Shown: positions 37,203 through 48,636, counted from the stretch's first letter. The stretch: 64,000 nt of DNA from Trichuris trichiura (GCA_037903355.1 JBAJFE010000015.1:1-64000), one strand, 5' to 3'. Made by a program: numbers and translations. Notes: a model not told the origin generated them from the sequence alone.

Positions 37203-40200
37203 TTTACGGATATCCTGTTTTCCGCGCTTTTGGCCACTTTACTCTGTTAACCATAGTCAGCCAGATCATTAAAAACAAATGACTAAGCTTTGCGGAGACG
37301 CCCGGTCCCATCATGAAAGGCAACATTAAGGAATCTTAGCATTCTGCGTGACGCTTTGCAACAGGAAGACTTAGTCAACTTTCCAACTTACCTCAAGCGT
37401 TTCAGAAAGGGACAACAACAACAACAACAACAACAACAACTGCGGTCGACAAGGAGACGTCCAAAACGGATATTCCTTTGCCCAGTTTTAAAGTAAGCGC
37501 TAAAACCAGCGAAGACAGCAAGGCAGTTCGAATATACTGATTTTTCAAGGAATCGCAAGACAAAAAACGCCCAACAACAGTATCAAGTCCACGAACCGCA
37601 GCTACAGTGAAAACAACTCTTGTGGTAATAACAAAAGCACATATTGCCCGAAATTCGCAACAGTATTCAGGAACTCGCCCAGACAAAAGGCTCTGAACCT
37701 CCATCGTCAAAGGCTACGGAAAGCGCGCTCTCTACCAAAGTGAGATAAAGCTTGCAGAATGAATATTACTTCAATGTTTGCCTATATCCTATAATCTACT
37801 GAAAATGGTTATAGAAAATGTATTACGTATACAAAAGCTAAATGTTCAATTGAGAAAACAGCCTGGTCGTAATAATTTGAATTTAAAAAAATAATAGATG
37901 CGGAAACCGTCTACAACGTTTCGCGTTTTCGATGCACTACCTTTTGAAGTGTATCGAAACGACGTTATTAAATCATTCGAAAATCACTCCAACTTAGGAA
38001 ATTAGGATAGATACATTTCTAAGCGCACGATAATATGGTACCGGTGCAAAGTTAAGTTAAGAACCCAAGTCAAGTCGTAAAAGATTTGTATAAGTAACCG
38101 GCGTTCTTTTAGACATTTTTAAGAAGCTTTAGACATGAAATTATCAAGAAAACTTAAGAGTAAAGGTGGTTTTTATAAACAGCACGTAAAACTTGAGAGA
38201 AGCGTTTCTTGAAAACAAGTCTATTAATGCACAGAGGTCCACTTTGAAGCTAAAAGTAATCTTCCAAAAAAAGCAGCCTTACTATTGGCCGTGAGCTAAT
38301 ATCGAATGATTAAAGTTTCTAAACTCAAAGGATGATAATGCCAGCTGAAATATTCGTTTGAACTATTCAAAACAACTGCAAAATGAAAATCATTTCTACC
38401 CTCTCGCTCCATTAAAATCCTCCATCGATTTTAAAAACATAAGGACAGTTCAAAGCCAGTACTTAAATTCTAAAAAGTCATGAATGTTAATACCAACATT
38501 TTTCAGGCGCCCATTACAGTTGGCGTTTCTCCGGACGCTTCAAAGGTAATATAACCTACTTTAATTACTTTAAATATATCGTTACAGCTATGGAACTAAC
38601 TTAAATTTTCTTCTCGAGGTTATGTGTTGAATTAGCTTTCGCTAATAGATTTTATATACATAAAAGCAAAATACAGTAAAACCCCCGAAGTTGACCCCTC
38701 CAATATGGTGACCACTTCCCTTGACCGAATTTTGGCCAGTTGATTTGTCCTCACGTTAGCCGAGCCACTTATACCCACTTCCTATATGTTGACCGGTTTT
38801 CCCCAGCCCGTTGGGTGGTCAACTTAAGGGGGTTTACTGTAATTACACTGTGCGTCGGAACGGTTAGACCGAAAGTCACTACGCCATAAGCACCCATTCA
38901 ACTAAAGAATAAAACGATAATTAGGACGTCAGTGTAGCCACGACGCAAACGAGCTAAGAAATCATACAAAGTCAGCTTGGACTGTGCTTTTCAATTTTCC
39001 CTCAGCTCTGAAACTTCCCAGCAACCTTCCAGCTTTGTAAGAGCTCTGAGGATTCAGATTTGAATCTTTCCAACGTAATTCATCATCCTATTGTAACAGT
39101 GTACATATACGATCAATCTGCTTAAAGCACTACTACTAAATCCATTTGTCTGAATGTATGAATAGACTGGAAGGGAAACTATTAAAGACTGTTGTCAGCA
39201 CATACCACAACACTGTTTAACAGATACGTATTAAGAACAAAACATAAGAACAGAAACCTAACCAACAATCACAAATTTGCGCCGACGAATGATTCACACG
39301 TTTCCTTTACATCCATTTAGAGAATATTTTCTAGGGTAAATCACGCAAAGGAGCTGACATTTCTTAGCGTAAAAACGAAGCGACTTACTGATCTACTTAA
39401 TTTGCTGTAATTTACCTATGAACAATTAATGCTTCCGAAATACCCTTAAAAGCCACATATCGTTCACGTCTTCATCTCCCTCTCTCTCTCTCACGCACAA
39501 ACAAACACAAACACACACACACACACATACAAGACGTCAAACCAACAACCGCATACAAAACCCTGCACCTTACAAACTTTCTAACATTTTCAGGCGGTGA
39601 ATGGAACAGATACCGGTTCCATATCTTCCTCACAGACGCAACAGGTAAAACAACAACGAAACTGGGCTGTAGTGAACAAACAGCCACACATTCGGCAGAA
39701 TGATCTAAATTTCGGGCAATCTTTCAGAACTCTCAGAAAGCCACTTTTTCCCCGACAGAAGTGATAGAAGTGGTAAGCTGACAACAAGTTTCTTTCGTAC
39801 CATGCACAAACGCTGATCACTAATCCAAGCAACAAAATAACCAGCCAAACTTTTCAGGACGGTGAAGAATTCATCTTCGATGTAGAACCAACGATAAAAG
39901 AGGTAACATTTTAAAAAGTTCACCTGTAGTAGACAGAGAGGTCACCTTCTACTTCAATACCTTAAATCTATGGGAAAACATTTCCACAGCTTCAGATGGC
40001 TGTAGTACTAAAAAACAGGCATAACGCAAACATAATTTTCTTGTACCACATAGATAAAAAGGCTTCCAATTCAACCACTTAAATGCATCGTCAAACATTT
40101 CAGCCGTTGGAGGAAATCAACAATTTCACATCAAAGCTAGAAAATGAGGTAAGGCAACAACAAAACTCTATTTTATTACAAGCGATCGTTGACTACCAAA

Positions 40201-43200
40201 TCGATGACTTCTACGTTATGCAAATCTTTTAGGAGTCCAAAAACGTCAATTACACCAAATTTGTGCCGAAAGAACAGGTAAGATAAGAGGCCACCTGTCT
40301 TCTATAGCGATGAAAGATTGATCAACAATTTACATTTTACGCAAATCTTTTAGGAGCCGCAGCAGGCTGTTCTTTCAACTCCGTCGAAGAAAAAACAGGT
40401 AAGATAACAACAAAGTTCTATTGTATTATTCGCGAAAGTTCACCACCAGATCGGTGACTTCAAGCATTTGTTTTTTCAGGAGTCCGAAAAAGTCAACCAA
40501 ACCACATTGACACCGAAAAAGCAGGTAGGATAACAGCCCACTTTTCTTCTATAGCATAAAAAAATTAGTCACCAACTCACATTTAATGCAAATTATACAG
40601 GAGCCACAGCAGGTCGCCACTTCAACACCGACGCAGACAAAGCAGGTAACATATCAAAACAAAAAGTTCCATCGTATTACACACGATGGTAGACCACCAG
40701 CCGATAACTTGAATCGAATTTTTGAGGAGTCTGAAAGAAACATCTCTACCCCATCAGCGCTGAAAAAACAGGTAAGATAGCAACCAACTTGTTGTCCATA
40801 ACAAACAAGGATTGATTAAGAACTTCAATGTTACCCAAAATTCTCAGGAGCCACAGAAGGTCTCCATTTCAACACCAGCGCAGAAAAAACAGGTAGGATA
40901 AAAATAAAAACCTATTGAATGAACTGAGATAGTTGATTACCGAATCGATGACTTGAAAGTTATGCAAATTTTTTCAGGAGTCCGGAAAAGTCATTCCTAC
41001 CACACTGGCGCCGAACGAACAGGTAAGATAAAGAGCCCATTTGTCTTCCATAGCATAGAAGGATAAGTCACCAATTTACATTTTATGCAAATTTTTCAGG
41101 AACCACACCAAGTCAACGTTTCAGTTCCTTCGCAAAAAAAACAGGTAAGATAACAATGAAGTTCTATCGTATTATATGCGACGGTTGATCGACAAGTCGA
41201 TGACGTCAACGTTATACAAATTTTTTTCAGGAGTCCGGAAAAGTCATTCCTACCACACTGGCGTCAACAACACAGGTAGGATAAAAGCCAACTTGTCTTC
41301 TATAGCATAGAAAAGTTCGTCGGCAATTGACATTGTATGCAAATGTTTCAGGAGCCACGGCAAACCACCGTTTCAGTTCCGTCGCAGAAGAAACAGGTAA
41401 GTTGAAAATAAACTTCTGTTGCATCATACGCAATTCTTGACCATAAAATTGATGACTTCAACGCCATAGAAATTTTTTCAGGAATTCACATCAGCGCCAA
41501 AAAAGCAGGTGAGATAACAATAAAGATCTACGCCACGGTTGACCCCCCAATAGATGACTTAAACGTTGTGCAATTTTTACAGGAGTCTCAAAAAGATCGT
41601 CTCACCACACTGGCGCCAAAGGAACAGGTAAGATAACAGCCAACTTGTTCTCTATAGCATAGAAAAGTTGGTCAGCAATTTACATTTTATGCAAATTTTC
41701 CAGGACCCACAGCAGGTCACCATTTCAACACCGACCCAGAAAAAACAGGTAAGATGACATCATAAAGTTCTAGTGTATTATACGCGAAGGCTCACTACCC
41801 AATCGATAACTTGAACGTTACTGAAAACTTTTCAGGAGTCTGAAAAAGTCATTCTTACCACATCAGCGCCGAAAAAGCAGGTGAGACAGCAGTCAACCTG
41901 GTTTCTACACTATAAAAAGATTGGTCAGCGATCGAAATTTTATGCAAATGTTTCAGAAGCCACAGGAGATGGCCATTTCAACTCCGTCGAAGAAGAAACA
42001 GGTAAGTTGAAAATGAAATTCAGTTGTATCGTGATCGACGTTCACCATCAAATCGATGACTTCAACGCGATATTAATTTTGCCAGGAATCCGAAAAAATC
42101 ATTGTTACCACATTGGCGCTGAGAAAACAGCTAATATAACAATAAAGATTTACGCGACGGTTTACCGCCAAACACATGACTTAAACGTTGTGTAAAATGT
42201 TTCAGGAGCCTGAAAGAGATCGTCTTACTACATTGGCGCCGAAGAAACAGGTAAGCTAACAGCCAACTTGTTCTCTAACGCATAAAAAGGTTCGTCAACA
42301 ATTTCCATTTTATGCAAATTTTTCAGGAACCACAACAGGTTGCCATTTCAACGCCGTCGCAAATGAAACTGGTAAGATAATAATAAAGTTCTATTGTATT
42401 ATACGCGATGGTTAACTACCAAATCGACGAGTTGAATCGAATTTTTTCAGGACTCTGGAAGAGACACCCTTAGCACACTTGCGCCGAAACAGCAGGTAGG
42501 ATAGCAGTCCACTTGTCTTCTATAGCGAAGAATGCATGGTCAGCAATTTACATTTTATGCAAATTATTCAGGAGCCACAGGTATTCAACGCTTCAACTCC
42601 GTCGCGCAGAAAACAGGTAAGATAACAATTAAGATTTACGCGATGGTTAATCACCAAGTGGATGACGTCAACATTACGCAATTTGTTTCAGGAGTCCGAA
42701 GAAGTCATTCCTACCACATTGGCACCGAAGAAACAGGTAAGATAAGAGCTCACTTGTCTTCCATAGCGTAGAAGAACTGGTCATCAACTCACATTTCATG
42801 GAAATTTTTCAGGAACCACAGCAAGTCACCGTTTCAGTTCCTTCGCAGAAAAAACAGGTGAGATATTAATAGATTCACGCTATGGTTGACCTCCAAATCG
42901 ATGACTCAAACGTTATGCAAACATTTTCAGGAGTCTGAAAGAGATCTCCTAACCACGTTGGCACCGAAAAAACAGGTAAGCTAATAGCCAACTTGCCCTC
43001 TATAGCATAGAAATAATGGACACCAATTCAACAATTAAAATTTTACGCAAATTTTTTTTAGCAGCAACAGCAAGTCAACGTTTCAACTGCGTCGCAGAAA
43101 AAACAGGTAAGATAATAAAGATCTCCGCGATAGTTGACCGCCAAATAGATGACTTAAAGGTTGTGCAATTTTTTTCAGGAGTCTGAAAGAGACAATGTCA

Positions 43201-46200
43201 CCAAGGCTGCGCAGGAAAACCAGGTAAGACAACAGCCAGCTTGTCTACTATAGTACAGAAAGATTGGTCACCAATTCATATTTTACGAAAAATTTTTCAG
43301 GAGCCGGAAAGATACAACGTTACTAGAATGACGCTGAAAAAACAGGTAAGATAGCAGCCAACTTGTCTAAAACAGAGGATTGGTAAAGAATTTAAATGAT
43401 ATGCAAATCTTTCAGAGGCCACAGCAAATCAACATTTCAACTCCGTCGCAGAAAAAACAGGTAAGATGAAAATAAAGTTCTATTGAATTACGCGCAATGG
43501 TTGATTACCAAATCGATTACTTGAAAGTTGGGAAAATTCTTCAGGAGTCAAAGAAAGTCATTCCTACCACATTGACGCCGAAGAAACAGGTAAGACAACA
43601 GCTAACGCGTTTTCTATAGCACAGAGAGCTTCGTAAGCAATTTGCATCTTATGCAAATTTTTCAGGAGCCACAGCAAATCTCCACTCCAACACCGACGCA
43701 GAAAAAACAGGTAAAATATCAAGATAAAGTCCCATCGTACTATACGCGTTGGTTGACCATCAAATCGACTACCTAAATCGAACTTTTTCAGGAATCTGAA
43801 AGAGATCGTCTCACCACACTAGCGCCGAAGAAGCAGGTAAGATAACAGGCAACTTGTCGTCCAAAACACATAAGGATTGGTCAACAATTTAAATGTTACT
43901 CCAATTTTTTAGGAGCCACAACAGGTCGCTATTTCAACACCGACGCAGAAAAAACAGGTAAGATGACACCATAAAGTTCTATTTTACTATACGCGATGGT
44001 TCACTCGCCAATCCAAAACTTGAACGTTACCGAAGTTTTTTCAGGAGGCTGAACAAGTCATTCTTACTACATCAGCGCCGAAGAACCAGGTGAGCCAACA
44101 GTCAACTTGTTTTCTACAGTATAGCAAGATTGGTCAGCAATTCACATTTTATGCAAATGTTTCAGGAGCCACAGCGAATTGTCGTTTCAACTCCGTCGCA
44201 GAAGAAACAGGTAAGTTCAGAATAACCTTCCGTTGTATTATACGCGTTAGTTAACCCACAAATCGATGACTTCAGCGCCAAGTAAATTTTTTCAGGAGTC
44301 CGAAAGAGATCGTGTTACCACATTGGCGCCGAAGAAACAGGTAATATATCAGGCAACTTGTTCTCCATAGCATAGAAAGGTTGGTCAGCAATTTGCATTT
44401 CACGCAAATTTTTCAGAAGCCACCTCAAGTCGCCATTTCAGCACCGGCGCAGAAAAAACAGGTAAGATAACAACAAAGTTCTATTGTATTAAACGTGAAG
44501 GTTGCTCACGAAATCTACGACTTAATTCAAACTTTTCCAGGAGTCCGAAAAAGCCATTCCTACCACATTGGCGCCCAAAAAGGAGGTAAGACAACTGTCA
44601 ACTTGTCTTCTATAGTATGGAAACATTGGTCATCAGTTTGCATTTCATGCAAATTTTTCAGGAACCACAGCAAGTCAACGTTTCAGTTCCTTCGCAGAAA
44701 AAACAGGTAAGGTAACAATAAAGTTCTATCGTATCATACGCGACGGTTGATCCACAAGTCGATGACGTCAACGCTATGGAAATTTTTCAGGAGTCCGGAA
44801 AGGTCATTCCTACCACACTGGCGCCGAAGAAACAGGTAAGATAAGAGCCCATTTGTCCTCTACAGCATAGAAGGATTGGTCAACAGTTTACATTTTATGC
44901 GAATTCTTCAGGAACCACAGCAAGTCAACGTTTCAATTTCGTCGCAGAAGAAACAGGTAAGATAACAATAAAGTTCTATCGTGTTATACGCCGTGGTTAA
45001 TCATCTAGTCGATGATGTAACGTTATGCAATTTTTTTCAGGAGTCCGAAAAAGTCATTCCTACCACACTGACGCCGAAGAAACAGGTAAAATAAAAGCCC
45101 ACTTGTCTTCTATAGCGTAGAAGGATTGGTCACCAATTTACATTTTAAGCAAATTTTTCAGGAACCACAGCAAGTCAACGTTTCAGTTCCATCGCAGAAG
45201 AAACAGGTAAGATAACAATAAAGTTCTATGGCATCATACGCGACGGTTGATCGACAAGTCGATGACGTCAACGTTATGGAAATTTTTCAGGAGTCCGGAA
45301 AAGTCATTCCTATTACATTGGCGCCGAAAAAACAGGTAGGATAATAGCCCACCTGTCTTTTATAGCGTAGAGAAACTGGTCACCAATTGGCGTTTTATGC
45401 AAATTTTTCAGGAACCAAAACAAGTGACCGTTTCAGTTCCGTCGCAGAAGAAACAGGTAAGATAACAATGAAGTCCTATCGTATTAAATGCGATGGTTGG
45501 TGACTAACTCGATGACTTGATCGCTATGGAAATTTTTCAGGAGTCGGAAAAAGCCGTTCCTACCACATTGGCGCCCAAAAAGGAGGTAAGACAACTGTCA
45601 ACTTGTCTTCTATAGTATGGAAACATTGGTCATCAGTTTGCATTTCATGCAAATTTTTCAGGAACCACAGCAAGTCAACGTTTCAATTTCGTCGCAGAAG
45701 AAACAGGTAAGGTAACAATAAAGTTCTATCGTATTATATGCGACGGTTGATCGACAAGTCGATGACGTCTACGTTATGGAAATTTTTCAGGAGTCCGAAA
45801 AAGTCATTCCTACCACAATGACGCCGAAGAAACAGGTAACATAAAAGCCCACTTGTCTTCTATAGCGTAGAAGGATTGGTCACGAATTTACATTTTAAGC
45901 AAACTTTTCAGGAACCACAGCAAGTGAGCGTTTCAGTTCCATCGCAGAAGAAACAGGTAAGATAACAATAAAGTTCTATCGTATTATACGCCATGGTTAA
46001 TCACCAAGTCGATGCTGTCAACGTTGTGCAATTTTTTTCAGGAGTCCAGCAAAATCATTCCTACCACACTGGCGCCGAACAAACAGGTAAGATAAAGAGC
46101 CCACTTGTCTTCTATAGCGTAGAAGGATTGGCCACCAATTTACATTTTATGCAAATTTTTCAGGAACCACACCAAGTCAACGTTTCAGTTTCGTCGCAGA

Positions 46201-48386
46201 AAAAACAGGTAAGATAACAATGAAGTTCTACCGCATTATACGCGATGGTTGGTGACTAAGTCGATGACTTGATCGCTATGGAAATTTTTCCAGGAGTCCG
46301 GAAGAGTCATTGGTACCACATTGGCGCCGAAGAAAGAGGTAAGATAAGATCCCACCTGTCTTCTATAGGATAGAAAAGTTGGTCACCAATTGACATTTTA
46401 TGCAAATTTTTCAGGAACCACAGCAAGTCAACGTTTCAGTTTCTTCGCAGAAAAAAGAGGTAAGATAACAATGAAGTTCTACCGTATTATACGCCATGGT
46501 TAATCACCAAGTCGATAACGTCAACGTTTTGCAATTTTTTCAGGAGTCCGGAAAAGTCAGTCCCACTACATTGGCGCCGAAGAAACAGGTAAGATAAGAT
46601 CCCACCTGTCTTCTATAGGATAGAAAAGTTGGTCACTAATTGACATTTTATGCAAATTTTTCAGGAACCACAGCAAGTCAACGTTTCAGTTTCTTCGCAG
46701 AAAAAAGAGGTAAGATAACAATGAAGTTCTACCGTATTATACGCCATGGTTAATCACCAAGTCGATAACGTCAACGTTTTGCAATTTTTTCAGGAGTCCG
46801 GAAAAGTCAGTCCCACTACATTGGCGCCGAAGAAACAGGTAAGATAAGAGCCCACTTGTCTTCTATAGCATAGAGCAATTGGTCACCAATTTACAACTTA
46901 CGCAGATTTTTCAGGAACCACAGCAAGTCACTATTTCAACTACACTGCAGAAAAAAGAAGTAAGATAATAATAAAGTAATCCTATTTTCTATGTGGAGGC
47001 TGGCCACCAAAATGATGACTTGAACTTTATGCAAAACGTTTCAGGAGCCTGAGAAAGTCAACCCTACCACAGAAGTACCAGTAGAACAGGTAACATAGGC
47101 GGAAAACTACGTTGTACTTCGAGCGCGGGTTTTATTTGAAGTAAAGATTGTAATGCTGCACAACAGGCTTCCGGAAGTTGTGCAAGCCGCTCTTTTCAAA
47201 ATGGCTGCACGGATAGAGCAAGTGAGCTAAGTAGCCGCTAAGTGTTGACCCACTGCCTTTAAGCTGACTGATTTAAATACTTCGTCACATGTCTCAGAAA
47301 GCTGTCCAACCTAATTCGTCCACGACTGCCGCTCGGATACAAAAGCTAGTGTAACGACAGGACTCCGCTGCAATGCACAAAGATGTTCTTTTTTCAACTG
47401 AGCTGTTAATGTTGAAAATTAAACCGAGCAATGTGCTCTTGCTATTTTCCTGTAGATGAGAAAATTTGTTGGTGCCTAATGGTACTTTTTCTTTCTAGGA
47501 AGCAAGGTCTACACAAAGCTCGGGATGGGTGCTAGAAACAGTAAGTCTGTTCTTATGAAGTATAGCCGTTTAAGCCGGCAACGGCCCGCAGGGATAAGAT
47601 TAAAATTCCAAGTAATGCCAGCGGCGGTGCGTCTAGCATTTTGCTTGTTTAAATGTTCAAATTTACCATCACTCGCAATAAGTTACGATGAGGCAACGCA
47701 TCGGAACGTTTCGCTGCTTAACATTCTTTGAGTTCAAAGAAAGTTTCCTGCATAAAAATATTATTACTGGTCCAATATCTTTTTCATTAGTAGTTTTATT
47801 TATTCAACTAGGCTTGCTGACAGTTTCGTGATTATCGAGAAGGGAAGAAAAAAATATTTAACGTCATGCTACCTTCAGAGGTTGCCTTTCAAAGGCAGAG
47901 CCTACCTTCCCGGAATGCGGCTGTCGTTCGCGTTCAAAGAAAACGCAAAGAACATGGCAATTACATTCGTAGCAGGAAAAGAACAACTATTTGTCCTTGC
48001 AATGAAAAACGGCATAAAGGCGTGTTGGCTTCATTTGCTTTTGAGAGTCAATTTTTCAAATTACCATAAACGTTTCAGGAGTGGATAACGACCACTGCGG
48101 TCGGCGAGAAAAGATTCAAAATGGCGCCTTCCGTAGAACAAAAAAAAATTCGACTCCTTTGGCTTTTCCAGGAAGGAGATAAAATTAAAGTACGTAGAGG
48201 TATCCTCAGTGAAAGAAGAATTCTCATTTTTTGCGATTCCAGATTATCGACAAGCCCAATGGTCACGAAAAGATAGAGCACTACGTCCGCGCTGATTTAC
48301 GCGGTCGAAATGAAGTTCAAGTGAAGATAGAAGGCGACATACACCTATACCAATACTTCCCGGAAGACCCGCCTGTCAGCCGTTAA
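33946..48386 (+). CDS. Secreted tandem micro-exon protein with galectin-like C-terminus
   Basis: One gene of about 80 exons encoding roughly 1,400-1,450 residues if all are used. Exon 1 is a signal peptide (MKLSIAVAALGLFSCLVNG). Sixteen further-described N-terminal exons (33946-39644) encode acidic, Thr/Pro-rich sequence. Then come 59 micro-exons (39728-47089), a linker exon (47499-47540) and three exons of a galectin-like domain ending at TAA 48384-48386. Every exon assigned up to 47540 is a multiple of 3 nt in phase 0, so any can be skipped without frameshift. The product should be secreted: a long, glycosylatable flexible stalk (N-V-S sequons, TT.AP stretches, recurring KKQE basic clusters) carrying a C-terminal lectin-like fold. 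I know of no named family with this layout. Function at a host or epithelial surface is inference. The exact exon junction at the start of the galectin-like part is unresolved. Confidence 0.75.
37037..37143 (-). mobile_element. Solo Penelope-type terminal repeat (intronic)
   Basis: The minus strand matches the repeats at 13.3-13.8 kb over their whole length: TTTGACCACTGAAGACGGG, then GTCGCGACAGACCCGAAAGC, then a block ending in GACACTTTAAT. It lies between the exons ending at 36985 and starting at 37406, directly beside an (ATT)n microsatellite. This copy preserves the best CTGAAGA / 6-bp stem / CGAAA arrangement. Confidence 0.7.
37156..37199. repeat. (ATT)n microsatellite
   Basis: About 14 units of ATT in the intron before exon 37406, starting 13 bp from the edge of the Penelope-type repeat. 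Confidence 0.95.
38674..38839. mobile_element. Pogo/Tigger-like MITE, copy 1
   Basis: Terminal inverted repeats CAGTAAAACCCCCGAAGTTG and CAACTTAAGGGGGTTTACTG bound a 166-bp element flanked by TA on both sides (38672-38673, 38840-38841), the Tc1/mariner superfamily target site. The CAGTAAAACCCC-type end is typical of pogo/Tigger families. The interior repeats GTTGACC several times. It lies in an intron of the micro-exon gene. Confidence 0.85.
39475..39527. repeat. (TC)n/(CA)n compound microsatellite
   Basis: TC repeats (39475-39493) followed by CA-rich repeats (to 39527), in the intron just before exon 39594 of the micro-exon gene. Confidence 0.9.
39728..47089 (+). repeat. Array of 59 tandem 45-nt micro-exons with their introns
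   Basis: Exon starts (each 45 nt unless noted): 39728, 39858, 40104, 40233, 40354, 40480, 40602, 40727, 40848, 40978, 41100, 41231, 41352, 41482 (27 nt), 41583, 41704, 41836, 41957, 42086, 42206, 42327, 42451, 42572, 42692, 42813, 42931, 43062, 43179, 43301, 43416, 43545, 43666, 43792, 43913, 44045, 44166, 44296, 44417, 44541, 44662, 44791, 44912, 45041, 45162, 45291, 45412, 45541, 45662, 45791, 45912, 46042, 46164, 46294, 46415, 46544, 46665, 46794, 46915, 47045. Each has TTTTTCAG|GA at the 5' side and CAG|GTAAGATA at the 3' side. Type A is ESEKVIPTTLAPKKQ-like; type B is EPQQVNVSVPSQKKQ-like. Introns of about 70-90 nt also come in two alternating types, so the duplicating unit is exon A + intron + exon B + intron, about 250 bp. 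Copies become nearly identical toward the 3' end. Confidence 0.9.
47499..48386 (+). other. Linker exon and galectin-like C-terminal domain of the micro-exon gene
   Basis: Linker exon 47499-47540 (EARSTQSSGWVLET). The next exon starts near 47834 and reads LPFKGRAYLPGMRLSFAF, then ENAKNMAITFVAG, the first strands of a galectin fold. Exon 48079-48189 includes LLWLFQEGDKIK (the PF..GD.F.L strand). Exon 48243-48386 includes YVRADLRGRNEVQVKIEGDI and HLYQYFPEDPPVSR, then stop; it matches the C-terminal H..PL..I..V.I.GDV strands. The sugar-binding signatures H.NPR and W..E.R are not visible, so lactose-type binding is doubtful. The donor that joins the first galectin exon to 48079 (candidates near 47988 or 48044) and its upstream junction are unresolved. 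Confidence 0.55.
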
Positions 48387-48636
48387 GCAATTTTTGCCAG
48401 TTTGAGTCAAAGAAATTTATTCGCCAGTGATGTGCCGAAGGCAGTGGAATAAACAAGAAAAGTCGTTGCCAATTTGGACAAGTGAAAACCGATTTTTAGA
48501 TTAGAAGATGAACTTTAACACACCTTAGGAACTTACAATTGTGAGCAGCGCGAAATCAATACCCGCTTTAATTCGCGGTAAGCTGTTGCCGCTAATACGG
48601 AAAAAAGAACCACAAAGAGTCGTTGCTGGCTTTACG
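48387..48636. other. 3' flank of the micro-exon gene
   Basis: 250 bp between the stop codon and the hAT insertion, with no gene. GGAATAAACA at 48448-48457 could be part of the 3' end signal (AATAAA at 48450). Confidence 0.4.

Larger units (their letters stand above)
33946..39644 (+). other. N-terminal exon block of the micro-exon gene
   Basis: Exons, all phase 0: 33946-34026, 34279-34359, 34441-34557, 34989-35069, 35118-35153, 35287-35325, 35998-36078, 36125-36163, 36213-36311, 36725-36790, 36836-36985, 37406-37492, 37550-37624, 37671-37739, 38507-38545, 39594-39644. Sizes recur (81 nt four times, 39 nt three times), which suggests that the block itself grew by exon duplication. The 35118-35153 exon would need a GC donor (AAAAG|GCAATT) and is the least certain. 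Exon 37406-37492 contains nine ACA codons plus ACT, that is a Thr-10 run from a coding microsatellite. Introns here are longer (up to about 1 kb) and hold a Penelope-type repeat, a MITE and microsatellites. Confidence 0.7.

Noticed and set aside
39001..39040. Extra micro-exon around CTCTGAAACTTCCCAGC in the 38.5-39.6 kb intron
   Set aside because: It looks like SETSQQPSSF, but the acceptor and donor give a length that is not a multiple of three, unlike every other exon of the gene.
41881..42195. Longer frames inside the micro-exon array (for example 104 residues) as genes
   Set aside because: They read through exon and intron in the wrong frame of the repeated unit.
40100..47100. CRISPR-like array (regular short repeats separated by unique spacers)
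   Set aside because: The repeats are in-frame coding units bounded by GT-AG splice signals in an intron-bearing eukaryotic gene, and the spacers are themselves repetitive introns.
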